64,000 bases of DNA, taken from positions 1 through 64,000 of the forward strand of contig NZ_JAUXVR010000029.1 in assembly GCF_030680395.1 (NCBI RefSeq), in the 5' to 3' direction. A program made the translations under genes and the position numbers. The DNA comes from Methylobacter sp. (GTDB lineage Bacteria > Pseudomonadota > Gammaproteobacteria > Methylococcales > Methylomonadaceae). Shown here in pieces: positions 45,627 to 53,785 of this stretch (within the stretch, counting starts at the first letter, position 1; every line of letters starts with the position of its first letter). The notes beneath the pieces were generated by a model that saw only the letters and a list, made by a program, of their open reading frames with translations, was not told the DNA's origin and did not search any database.

Positions 45627-46834
45627 AGAGCAGAAGGGCAAGGCATGACGCTCTGATTGCCGTATGCAGGCAACACTTGATCGAGCAGGAAGCCATTGAA
45701 CTCGGCAAGTTCAGGATAAGCCGCGCAAACAGCGGTGACATAGTTCAGTGTGCGCGGTATGTCGTCAAGGTAATTGGACTTGCCGTCTCTCAAATGCAAG
45801 CGGGAGAAAATACCGATAGCTTTAAGGTGACGCTGTAGCCCCATCAGGTCAAACCAGCGTTTAAATTGGGCCGGAGTGCAATTAATGAGGCCTGCCAGTT
45901 GGAGTCGTTCAAAATAGTTAAATCGCCATTGTTCAACCTGTTGCTCAGGCCAGGCTATATAGCAATCGCGCAATAACGAGACCAGATCATAGGTGATAGG
46001 GCCGATGACGGCGTCCTGGAAATCGATGACGCCGGGTGAGTCACTGTCTAAAACCATCAGGTTGCGGGAATGATAATCTCGGTGCACGCAGGTGCTGGGT
46101 TGCTCCAGAGCCGATGCGGTGAGAATGGTACGCGTTGTCTCCCAAACCGGTGCGGGAATTTCAATGTCCAGCAACTGTCCTAAAAACCATTCGTCAAAAA
46201 TAGCCAGTTCCCTGTGCAGGAGCGGTTCGTCATAGCTGGGCAATCCGGAGTTTTGTACAGGTATTTGGGTTTGCAGTTTGAATAAACTGTCGAAAGCAGT
46301 TTGATATAAATCGGGAGCGGTGGCTTCATTAAGCTGATCGAGAAAACACTGATTACCGAAATCCTCCAGCAGTAGAAATCCGTCAGTCATGTTTTGTTGA
46401 AAAATGGTCGGGACGTTAATCCGAGACTGCGTTAGTAGCTTGGCAATTCTAATGAAAGGTTCAATATTTTCTTTGGCCGGCGGGGCATCCATGACAATAA
46501 ATTGTTGCTCGGCAACTGCTCCCTGCATTGCTCTCGGCAACCGCTCCCTGCGTTGCTCTACCTCCTGCGTCCATGCAGTCGTCGGCAACCGCTCCCTGCG
46601 TTGCTCTACCTCCTGCGTCCATGCAGTCGTCGGCAATTGTTCCCTGCATTGTTCTGCCTCTCCCATCCTTGGGGTCGTACCTCCTGCATCCATGCAGTAG
46701 CCTGAAGTTTTGACTCTAAAGTAACGCCGAAAGCTGGCATCGCTGGAGGCGGGGTCGCATGCAGTGATGGTAAGCAATAAATCGTTTTCAAGCCAGTCGA
46801 ACATCGATATTGTTCTTAAGTCTTCAGGCATCAT
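45623..46834 (-). CDS. amgK: N-acetylmuramate/N-acetylglucosamine kinase with a repeat-coded insertion
   Basis: 403 residues; relatives are about 340. Aminoglycoside-phosphotransferase fold. SSDASFRRYFRV (N-lobe) and FIVMDAPPAKENIEPFI should be near neighbours but are separated by about 60 residues made from the 48-bp repeat (units reading TTAWTQEVEQRRERLP). The rest is normal: LLEDFGNQCFLDQL, catalytic VHRDYHSRNLMV, and GVIDFQDAVIGPITYDLVSLL. It phosphorylates MurNAc at C1 before MurU. The insert lies in a loop of the N-lobe, so activity may persist. The start could be 46834 or the in-frame ATG at 46804. Confidence 0.92.
   Translation of the reverse strand: MMPEDLRTISMFDWLENDLLLTITACDPASSDASFRRYFRVKTSGYCMDAGGTTPRMGEAEQCREQLPTTAWTQEVEQRRERLPTTAWTQEVEQRRERLPRAMQGAVAEQQFIVMDAPPAKENIEPFIRIAKLLTQSRINVPTIFQQNMTDGFLLLEDFGNQCFLDQLNEATAPDLYQTAFDSLFKLQTQIPVQNSGLPSYDEPLLHRELAIFDEWFLGQLLDIEIPAPVWETTRTILTASALEQPSTCVHRDYHSRNLMVLDSDSPGVIDFQDAVIGPITYDLVSLLRDCYIAWPEQQVEQWRFNYFERLQLAGLINCTPAQFKRWFDLMGLQRHLKAIGIFSRLHLRDGKSNYLDDIPRTLNYVTAVCAAYPELAEFNGFLLDQVLPAYGNQSVMPCPSAL
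46510..46699 (-). repeat. array of the 48-bp repeat inside amgK
   Basis: In plus-strand order: a partial unit (46510-46532), two identical 48-bp units (46535-46582 and 46583-46630), a diverged 48-bp unit with CCATCCTTGGGGTCGT (46631-46678), and a partial unit (46679-46699). A 48-bp period is 16 codons, so each added unit keeps the frame. Reverse-strand copies carry the same motifs as the plus-strand copies at 14030 and 32751. Confidence 0.95.
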
Positions 46835-46938
46835 GATGGTAGGATAGATTAGTATAATGTAGGGGTAGTAAGGTAAAATTAACGTCCGGCATTTTATTCG
46901 ATTTATGATTCACTACGCTACTAAACTTGATATTACCT

Positions 46939-49900
46939 ATGCGCCGCCGTTTAATACTGTTTTTTTTACCTTCTATTTATGCACCTGTCAGCATTGCCAA
47001 CGAAGCAATCTGGAATTGCGCACAAGATAAGGATAGCAAAGAGTGGGTTTGTGTGGGTGATAAAAAACCTGCGGAGAAAACCAGCGAGGCAAAGGTGCCT
47101 GCCAGCACTGAGCCCCTCGGCAATGCTCAGGAGAGTCCTGTCAAAGACGTACAGCCAGCGCCCACAAAGGCCGTTGAAAGTGCTCAGCCGGTCGTAGCAG
47201 AGCCTGATCGCGCGCCGGTTGAGGCTGTTGAGACCCAGCAGTCCGTCCCTGTCGAGAAGGCCGCGGCGGAGCTTGGCGTGCCTAAACTTCCAGTTAGTAC
47301 TGATAGCGATAAAAACACCCGGCAAGTTAGCATGGAGACTAATCCCATCGCTCCGCCTTCGGCCGATACCAATTCAAAAAGACCACTTCAAACTGATGCT
47401 AATCGTCCAGGTTGGACCTGCGATGCCAAGGCCGCAGACAAAAACTGGGATTGTAAGTTGGTCGGCGCCGATCCTAAGGGGCAGGCGCGTATTATTGAAA
47501 CCTCTGAACCCGGCATGAGTTTTCTTACTCCGGCGTTTGACCATAATGAAGAGCTAACTTTTAGCAATCTTAAATCACAATTGAAATACGATCCCTGGCA
47601 AAGCTGCACAGCGCCTGATGGTAAAAAGCCCGGCTTTGTGCCGGAAAAGGATTTGAGGGAGGCATCTCCTCTGGATATCGATTCCGATTATGCAGAAATA
47701 TTCGAGAATGAAATCTACAATTACACCGGTAATGTTGAAATGACTCGTGCGGATCAGCGTTCATTCTCTAATAAAGCAAGTTATGACACAGTGTCGGAGA
47801 CCTTGGATTTACAAGGTAGTGTTTACTATAGCGAAGATGAATTGGCCTTGCACAGTGAGTCGGCATCCCTTAACTTGGCTTCCGATCAGGCACGCCTCCG
47901 GGAAGCCTTGTTTATATCTCCGGCTACGCCGCTCAGAGGTCGGGCGAAAACGATTTATCGGGAGAGTAGTTCCCTGTCTCGATATAAAGAGGTTGCTTAT
48001 ACCAGCTGTCGCCCCGGTAATCAGGACTGGGTTGTGCATGCGAGTGAGCTGAAAATGAATAAAATTAGCGGTCAAGGCTCCGCTAAAAATGCCTGGCTTG
48101 AGTTTAAAGGTACGCCTGTGTTTTATTCGCCTTATCTTTCTTTTCCGATAGACGACAGACGGATTTCCGGTTTTCTTGCGCCTTCATTCGGTAATACGCA
48201 GCGGGGTGGATTCAGTCTGACAACGCCGTATTATTGGAATATAGCTCCCAATTACGATGCCACTTTCCGACCACGATATCTTGCAAAAAGAGGGGCCATA
48301 CTGGGTGGAAATTTTGGCTATTTAACAGAGATGACAAAAGGAACGGCAGATCTGGAATTTATGCCTCATGACAGTCTTCGTGATAAGTCGCGGTATCTGG
48401 CAGCAATTAAGAATACGACCCAATTTACATCCCATATTAATTCAAACATGGATTTGAATTATGTGTCGGATAAAGATTATTTCTCTGACTTAGGTAATGC
48501 GCTTAGCATGTCGACCTACAGTAGTTATCTTTTAAGTCAGGCTAATCTGGGTTATGTTAATAATGGTGTTTCTTTAACAGGCCATGTCGATAATTATCAA
48601 TCGATTGATAAAGCGATAGCCAAAGAGGGGATACCGTATCGGAGGTTACCGCAGGTTAACCTTAATTTGAACCATTCATTCAAATTTATGCCGTTGACAA
48701 CCTTGCTGGATGCTGAATATGTGTATTTTCAGCATGATCCTGTAGTGTATGTAACAACAGTGGAGAACGGAGTACCAGTAAGACGTGTAACAAAAAATTG
48801 GACCGGAGTACAAAATGAAGTTGATAGCACGCCGGTGAATGGACAGCGAACCAATATCAGGCCGTCAGTCAGTTTCCCATTGCAAACCGCCAGTACTTTT
48901 TTAACGCCTAGGCTTTCTTTCCAGTCTACTCAATATTCTCTAAGCAATCCAAGTGGAGGCCCAATAACACTGTCAGGCCAAGTAGTTTCTTCAAGTCAGT
49001 CCAGAAATCTGCCGATTTTTTCTACTGATACCGGTCTTTATCTGGAAAAGGACACGAATATTTTCAATAGATCATATTTGCATACCCTTGAACCCAGATT
49101 GTTTTATTTGTATGTACCCAATACAGATCAAGACAATATTCCTCTATTCGATACTGCGCCGAATGATTTTTCCTTTAATAGCATGTTCCTGGAAAACCGC
49201 TTTAGCGGCCAGGATAGGGTAGGGGATGCTAATCAGCTAACGGCAGCCTTAACAACGCGCTTGGTCGATGCTAAATCCGGCAAGGAAAAGCTAAAGCTCA
49301 GCGTGGGTGAGATTATTTATTTTCAGGATAGAAAGGTTATTTACCAGCCTAACTACCAGGAAATTTTGCCGGGCTATTTTCCTAATACCGATAAATTTTC
49401 AAATCTGGTAGCTGAGCTCAATGTCGAGCTGACGGATCATGTTTCGGTAGGTTCCGGGACGCAATGGAATCCGCATTTGAGCGAATTTGTCAGGCACAAC
49501 GCCATGCTCCATTATATTAATGAGCCTGGTGAGGTTGTTAATATGGGCTATCGGTATAGAAAAAATACAACTTATCCGGATTTACTGGGGGCGAGAACTT
49601 ATGACATTATTCAAAGCGATGTTAGCGTTCACTGGCCGATTTATAACGATTGGTCTGTGGTTGGGCGTTGGACGTATTCATTGCTGAATAATTCAACTCA
49701 GGAAAGTTTTTTTGGCGTGGAAAAAGAGAATTGTTGCTGGCGTTTTCGTGTTATTGGACGACGCTGGATTAACAGTATAAATCTTAATACAAGCCCAAAT
49801 ACACCCCAAAATATTCAAAACGCCCTTGCTATCGACGCCACAGGTATAAGTCAGACAGGTGTTTTTCTTCAGCTAGAACTTAAGGGGTTGACAGGTATTG

Positions 49901-49962
49901 GGGAAAAGCTGGATGAGTTTTTTGAACAGCAAATTTATGGTTATCGGAAACCTCAAGAATGA
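46939..49962 (+). CDS. lptD: LPS-assembly outer-membrane protein LptD
   Basis: 1007 residues from the ATG at 46939, preferred to the TTG at 46927 because it starts the signal peptide MRRRLILFFLPSIYAPVSIA. Residues 20-200 are a long Ala/Pro/Glu-rich linker bracketed by paired W-x-C motifs (IWNC..WVC and WTC..NWDC). An OstA/LptA-like jelly roll follows (about 235-390; YAEIFENEIYNYTGNVEM), then the beta-barrel (WLEFKGTPVFYSPYLSFPID, QSDVSVHWPIYNDWSVVGRW). With LptE it inserts LPS in the outer membrane. The CC pair near the end (ENCCWRFR) supplies disulfides. Divergent to amgK, upstream of surA. Confidence 0.95.
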   Translation: MRRRLILFFLPSIYAPVSIANEAIWNCAQDKDSKEWVCVGDKKPAEKTSEAKVPASTEPLGNAQESPVKDVQPAPTKAVESAQPVVAEPDRAPVEAVETQQSVPVEKAAAELGVPKLPVSTDSDKNTRQVSMETNPIAPPSADTNSKRPLQTDANRPGWTCDAKAADKNWDCKLVGADPKGQARIIETSEPGMSFLTPAFDHNEELTFSNLKSQLKYDPWQSCTAPDGKKPGFVPEKDLREASPLDIDSDYAEIFENEIYNYTGNVEMTRADQRSFSNKASYDTVSETLDLQGSVYYSEDELALHSESASLNLASDQARLREALFISPATPLRGRAKTIYRESSSLSRYKEVAYTSCRPGNQDWVVHASELKMNKISGQGSAKNAWLEFKGTPVFYSPYLSFPIDDRRISGFLAPSFGNTQRGGFSLTTPYYWNIAPNYDATFRPRYLAKRGAILGGNFGYLTEMTKGTADLEFMPHDSLRDKSRYLAAIKNTTQFTSHINSNMDLNYVSDKDYFSDLGNALSMSTYSSYLLSQANLGYVNNGVSLTGHVDNYQSIDKAIAKEGIPYRRLPQVNLNLNHSFKFMPLTTLLDAEYVYFQHDPVVYVTTVENGVPVRRVTKNWTGVQNEVDSTPVNGQRTNIRPSVSFPLQTASTFLTPRLSFQSTQYSLSNPSGGPITLSGQVVSSSQSRNLPIFSTDTGLYLEKDTNIFNRSYLHTLEPRLFYLYVPNTDQDNIPLFDTAPNDFSFNSMFLENRFSGQDRVGDANQLTAALTTRLVDAKSGKEKLKLSVGEIIYFQDRKVIYQPNYQEILPGYFPNTDKFSNLVAELNVELTDHVSVGSGTQWNPHLSEFVRHNAMLHYINEPGEVVNMGYRYRKNTTYPDLLGARTYDIIQSDVSVHWPIYNDWSVVGRWTYSLLNNSTQESFFGVEKENCCWRFRVIGRRWINSINLNTSPNTPQNIQNALAIDATGISQTGVFLQLELKGLTGIGEKLDEFFEQQIYGYRKPQE

Positions 49963-49976
49963 TCAAACAAGAAAAC

Positions 49977-51263
49977 ATGAAAAGATTTATTGTTACAGTA
50001 ATGCTGTGTAGTTTATTGTTCGGCAGCTTTTTAGTTCACGCTGAAATTCTTGATACCATCATCGCTGTGGTTGAAGAGGACGTTATCCTTGAGCGTGAAT
50101 TACAAAAAGAAGTGGCGGCTATTGAGCAAAGAATACAGCAAAGTAATGCCGCCGTTCCGCCTGTTTATGTGCTGCGTAAGCAAGTACTGGAAAAAATGAT
50201 TGTTGATAAACTCCAGCGGCAGTTAGCGGAAAAAGCCGGAATTACTGTCAACGAAGAAATGCTTAACAGTTCGGCCTCGGATATAGCCCGAAGAAATAAT
50301 ATGGATTTGGATCAATTCAGGGCTGAGCTGGAAGGACAGGGCATTACTTATCAAAGTTTTTTGGATAATATGCGCAATGAAATCATCATTAACCAATTAC
50401 GTGGCAGAGAAATAGGCGGACGCATTAAAGTGACTGACCGCGAGGTTGAGCACTACATGGAAACTCAGGATAAAATCGGCGAAGAGTCTTCGCAGTATCA
50501 TCTGGGGCATATATTAATTGCAGTTAAAGAAGGCGCGTCATCGACAGAAATACAAAAAGCGATGAGTAAAGCCGATGATCTTGTCAAGAACCTGCGAGTA
50601 GGGCAAGATTTTACTCAAACAGCGATAAGCGATTCAGATGATGCGAATGCTCTAAAGGGCGGTGACTTGGGTTGGCGCACCATGAGTGAAATACCAACTT
50701 TGTTTGTTAATGAAATCAGGCAAATGAAGCAGGGCGATGTGTCCGAACCCATACGCAGTCCGAGTGGTTTTCATATTATTAAAATGATAGAGCTAAAAGG
50801 TACGGATAATCATATGATTATCAAAACCAAAGTTCGGCATATTTTAATAAAAACCAATGAGTTGGTTGATGATGCCGAGGCAAATAAACGTTTGCAGGCA
50901 TTAAAAGTCCGCATTGCTGATGGCGATGATTTTGCTGCACTGGCTCGGGCGCATTCAGATGACAAAGGTTCGGCATTAAAAGGCGGTTTACTTGACTGGG
51001 TCAGCCCCGGCGATTTGGTTAAACCGTTTGAAGAAGCCATGGTAAAACTCGGCATTAACGAAGTGAGCGAACCTGTACAGACACAGTTCGGTTGGCACAT
51101 CATTCAGGTCTTGGGCCGGGAAAATAAGGACGATAGTAGCGAGTTTAAAAAGAACCTGGTGAGAGAGGCTATTCGTAAGCGGAAAATCGAAGAAGAAACA
51201 GAGCTCTGGGTGCGCAGATTGCGCGACGAGGCTTTTGTAGAAATTTATCAAGATAGACTTTGA
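49977..51263 (+). CDS. surA: periplasmic chaperone and peptidyl-prolyl isomerase SurA
   Basis: 428 residues from the ATG at 49977, which begins the signal peptide MKRFIVTVMLCSLLFGSFLVHA; the track start (49959) overlaps lptD. An N-terminal chaperone domain (about 22-170; DTIIAVVEEDVILERELQKE) is followed by two parvulin domains (about 170-275 with YHLGHILIAVKEGA and GGDLGWRTMSEIP, and 285-385 with VRHILIKTNEL and GGLLDWVSPGD). It guides outer-membrane proteins, LptD among them. Directly behind lptD, as in most gammaproteobacteria. Confidence 0.95.
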   Translation: MKRFIVTVMLCSLLFGSFLVHAEILDTIIAVVEEDVILERELQKEVAAIEQRIQQSNAAVPPVYVLRKQVLEKMIVDKLQRQLAEKAGITVNEEMLNSSASDIARRNNMDLDQFRAELEGQGITYQSFLDNMRNEIIINQLRGREIGGRIKVTDREVEHYMETQDKIGEESSQYHLGHILIAVKEGASSTEIQKAMSKADDLVKNLRVGQDFTQTAISDSDDANALKGGDLGWRTMSEIPTLFVNEIRQMKQGDVSEPIRSPSGFHIIKMIELKGTDNHMIIKTKVRHILIKTNELVDDAEANKRLQALKVRIADGDDFAALARAHSDDKGSALKGGLLDWVSPGDLVKPFEEAMVKLGINEVSEPVQTQFGWHIIQVLGRENKDDSSEFKKNLVREAIRKRKIEEETELWVRRLRDEAFVEIYQDRL

Positions 51264-51297
51264 AACAGCGCGGTGCAGTTAGCCCTTTTATATCGGA

Positions 51298-51768
51298 ATG
51301 ATCACCAATAATAAACATGATTGCACGGCTGCAGGCGATAAGGTTCCAAGGATGAGGGAGGTAGAGCAACGCACGGAAAGAGCGCCAAAAGTAGGCGCTT
51401 TAGGCAATGCAGGAACAATTATAATCCAGCCAAGCATTAAAATGGTTCGCTATCGATTGGATGTGGGAAGTAAGCATCAGGTTACGTCCGAAGAGCTTAA
51501 AAAAATATTGATTGAAGAGTCTGGAGTCGACAAAAATAATATTAACAATATTAATATTCAGGGTGATTACACGCTTGTCGAGTTGCCCGATGAAATGCCG
51601 CAAGATATATTTCTGCATTTAAAGTCGGTAGAAATCAAGCAACATAAACTGGATATAAAACGGGTAAAGGCACGTAATAAAAGACGTAGCAACAACTACG
51701 GTCGACGTGGAAGACAGCGTACGCCTCCATCTAACAACAGTGGTTCCGATCAAGCCCGTGGCGTTTAA
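51298..51768 (+). CDS. stand-alone DbpA-type RNA-binding domain protein with repeat-coded N-terminus
   Basis: 156 residues if the first ATG is used. Residues 49-122 resemble the DbpA RNA-binding domain at the end of DEAD-box helicases (MVRYRLDVGSKHQVTSEELKK, then IQGDYTLVELPDEMPQDIFL), followed by a basic tail (RRSNNYGRRGRQR). No helicase core is present. The first 45 or so residues come from the 48-bp repeat and its second module. The native start may be the ATG at 51442; neither start has a strong ribosome site. Placed after surA, where pdxA or ksgA often follows. Confidence 0.65.
   Translation: MITNNKHDCTAAGDKVPRMREVEQRTERAPKVGALGNAGTIIIQPSIKMVRYRLDVGSKHQVTSEELKKILIEESGVDKNNINNINIQGDYTLVELPDEMPQDIFLHLKSVEIKQHKLDIKRVKARNKRRSNNYGRRGRQRTPPSNNSGSDQARGV
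51319..51410 (+). repeat. 48-bp repeat with CCAAGGATG variant and second module
   Basis: GATTGCACGGCTGCAGG starts the copy. CCAAGGATGAGGGAGGTAGA matches the diverged fourth unit in amgK, and AGTAGGCGCTTTAGG matches the module in pabC. It is in the 5' part of the DbpA-domain ORF. Confidence 0.75.
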
Positions 51769-51859
51769 GCTAATCGAACAGATGCAGGGATAATCGCCTA
51801 GATATTGCAGATGTCCAGAGCGGGGCAATTACCGAGGAACAAATATCTGTCCACCAATA

Positions 51860-51885
51860 CTCTACCTCCTGCATCTTACACTCGT
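51860..51885 (-). repeat. fragment of the 48-bp repeat, reverse orientation
   Basis: CTCTACCTCCTGCATC followed by ACTCGT matches the middle of the amgK units. GCGGGGCAATTACCGAGG at 51820 may be another worn end in the opposite direction. Confidence 0.55.
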
Positions 51886-51949
51886 AGGACTTTCGCTATA
51901 CCCCGAATAAGCCTTAATTCCGGGGTTACGCAGTTCGGCCCGGGCTTGG

Positions 51950-52229
51950 TAGAGTGACTTTTTTCAAGGAGGTCGCTTTGACTTTTCGGTATTTTTGATT
52001 AGCCCCTTGACCAGTTTTCCCACACCTGCCGCGCCGTTATTCGGCTCTGTTTAAGGAAGTTGCTCACCACATCGTGACTGACATTGTCAAAATGCTCGGA
52101 CAAGTTGAAGCAGGAAATTTGCTTTTGGGAAGCCGGTTCGACTGTTGAATCTTTAAAAAATATACCGCCGATTATGGCTGGTTCCGTGTCGTGGTGATAA
52201 ACCACATCCCCGTGCAGTGAAAATATCAA
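51950..52229 (-). pseudogene. N-terminal remnant of a DDE transposase
   Basis: On the minus strand the frame reads KQISCFNLSEHFDNVSHDVV then SNFLKQSRITARQVWE, and after a frame change LVKGLIKNTEKSKRPP. A start of the type (S)xxxLSxxLDxxSHDxVxxFLxxxxxTxxxxW is common in IS4- or IS701-like transposases. The catalytic part is missing. The family name is uncertain. Confidence 0.6.
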
Positions 52230-52269
52230 CTACTTCTTTGCCAACCTTAACAAATATCACTCTGTCTTA

Positions 52270-52315
52270 ACCTGCATTGCTTTGCCTCGGTCGTACTTCA
52301 TGCATCTTTGCAGTT
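52270..52315 (-). repeat. degraded copy of the 48-bp repeat
   Basis: CCTGCATTGCTTTGCCTC and GTCGTACTTCATGCATC match the last two units of the amgK array (GTCGTACCTCCTGCATCC) with scattered changes. Same orientation as in amgK. Confidence 0.6.
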
Positions 52316-52420
52316 GAAAGAGCGGTTCTGCTGGTAAGCGGTAACGGCAATCATACAAAAAATCAAATTTCATCGCTAAAAATGACAACTGTAAAAAAGC
52401 AACCAACGCTGTAAGGCGTA

Positions 52421-52500
52421 TCCGTAGGATGCAATAGCGTAGCGTGTTGCATGGCGAGATTGTCACGCCGCAATACGCGATAAAGCTGCTATTGGGCCCT
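52421..52500. repeat. REP-like palindrome TCCGTAGGATGCAATAGC
   Basis: ATGCAA (52429) pairs with TTGCAT (52452) around TAGCGTAGCGTG, and CCGTAGG pairs with CCTACGG near 52500. The first 18 bases recur exactly at 54341-54358, 1.9 kb away. Confidence 0.65.
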
Positions 52501-52536
52501 ACGGGCTGATGTTCATGTAGGTAAGGAGCCCTCTTG

Positions 52537-53496
52537 TTACCACTTAACCGCAGTAAAAGCACGCGACAATACAGCTCTGGCCTCGAACATTGATTTTTTC
52601 GTATCTTCGGCGGCGCTGACAGCCTCGGTTTTGGCTTGTTCGGCACTGTGGGAATGATCCTGGATGCGAGCTGAGGCCTCTTGGGCCTGCGCGTGCAATT
52701 CCCGGGCATCATCACGCAGCCTCTGCGCATCATCGCGAGCCTGTTCAGCCAAGTTCTGGGCATTTTGAGTTTCGGAAAGTGCTTGTTGCAGTTGTGATAA
52801 TACAAACTCGGCTTGAGCACGAAGACCCCGTATCCTATCCATCTCTGTTTGCGCTTCACTGCGCTGTTGTTCAATTTCTTGAGCGCGACTGGCTGACTGC
52901 TCACTAAACTGGGCTGCTTGAGTGGCGTGTTCCTGAGATTGACTCACTGTCTGGCCGGTCAAATAGGCGGATGCTTGAGCGTCGCTTGCAAACCGAGCTG
53001 CTTGTTGTGCCTCATCCTCCGCCTTAATGGCTGCCTGGGCTGCTGTTTGGGCGCTACCGTTTGCATCCTGAGCTGAGGTACCGGTATTTTCAGCCTGTTG
53101 TTGGGCCTGCTCGGCACAGTCTTGCGCCGTTCGTGCAGAAGCCTGGCTTTCAGTCGCCGCATGTGCGGCTGTTTCGGCGTGGGTGCGGGCTTGTTGCGCT
53201 TCATCCTCTGCCTTGCTGGCTGCCTGGGCCGCTGTTTGGGCGCTGTCATTAGCACTTTGAGCTGCGTTGCCGGCATTTTCAGCATGTGTTTCAGCATGAT
53301 GGAGAACTAATGCGGCTTGATGAGCATGCTGATCAGCTTGAACTGCGCGTTCTGACGCTGCTTGTGCCTGTCGTTCAGCGGCTCGTTGAGATTGTTCAGC
53401 AGATTGACAGAAATCTTCGCAACGGTTTGCCGCCTCTCTGGCGCGTTCAGCTTCTTGATTGGCAATATCGAGTGCATCGGAAATATATTCGGACAT
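52537..53496 (-). CDS. Ala/Gln/Glu-rich coiled-coil protein with an internal duplication
   Basis: 319 residues, nearly all predicted helix with no Pro and heptads of Ala. No signal peptide or membrane segment. Two copies of a 60-70-residue unit are clear: NAAQSANDSAQTAAQAASKA EDEAQQA and, 67 residues later, SAQDANGSAQTAAQAAIKA EDEAQQA, each followed by a similar helix. I do not recognise a family. It could be a filament, a phage-tail-type rod or a surface-linked fibre. AAGGTAACGCTC upstream contains a possible ribosome site (AAGGTAACG). Composition bias makes database hits unreliable. Confidence 0.7.
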   Translation of the reverse strand: MSEYISDALDIANQEAERAREAANRCEDFCQSAEQSQRAAERQAQAASERAVQADQHAHQAALVLHHAETHAENAGNAAQSANDSAQTAAQAASKAEDEAQQARTHAETAAHAATESQASARTAQDCAEQAQQQAENTGTSAQDANGSAQTAAQAAIKAEDEAQQAARFASDAQASAYLTGQTVSQSQEHATQAAQFSEQSASRAQEIEQQRSEAQTEMDRIRGLRAQAEFVLSQLQQALSETQNAQNLAEQARDDAQRLRDDARELHAQAQEASARIQDHSHSAEQAKTEAVSAAEDTKKSMFEARAVLSRAFTAVKW

Positions 53497-53785
53497 GAGC
53501 GTTACCTTCTTATTTGGGTAATTTATTATTGTGGTTTAAAGTGCATTGGATTCTATCAGCAAAAGTATTGCCTGAACAGCATCTTGCATTGCCTTGATTT
53601 TATCTATTGTTTTGCCTCGCATTGGTCAGGAATTTATCGCCATGTAGCCGGTAGGTCGGGCAAGCAGTTTATGCCCGACATTAATGAGCATCAAACGTAG
53701 GGCAACGAAAAGATTACATTGCTGAATTAGCTTAGACAGCCATAAGTTTCTGTTCAAATGCCCCCGCTAGTCCCGTTACGAGCAA
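53497..53785. other. spacer with a TCGGGCA palindrome and no gene
   Basis: Between the coiled-coil gene and the 151-aa gene. Only the palindrome at 53654-53679 stands out. Confidence 0.4.
53654..53679. repeat. GTCGGGCA...TGCCCGAC palindrome
   Basis: Perfect 8-bp stem around AGCAGTTTA. Related: GCATGCTGTTTATGTCCGAC at 54371, GGCATGCTGTTTATGTTCGA at 63863 and TCGGGCAAC...GTTGCCCGA at 62534. Confidence 0.65.

Larger units (their letters stand above)
51769..52536. other. 768-bp accessory stretch of repeat and transposon debris
   Basis: Holds a degraded reverse copy of the 48-bp repeat (51860-51885), a transposase N-terminal remnant (51950-52229), another degraded repeat (52270-52315) and a REP-like palindrome (52421-52500). 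The 215-aa minus ORF 52257-52904 crosses these and the coiled-coil gene in another frame and is not a gene. Confidence 0.6.

Noticed and set aside
46510-46699. CRISPR-like array
   Set aside because: Units are directly adjacent with no spacers, and lie within a coding frame.
46404-46713. Several 60-100-aa ORFs on both strands over the amgK repeat array
   Set aside because: They arise because the repeat has no stops in several frames. The kinase frame explains the region, with conserved residues on both sides.
52257-52904. 215-aa minus-strand ORF
   Set aside because: It runs through repeat debris and in another frame through the coiled-coil gene. No conserved motif.
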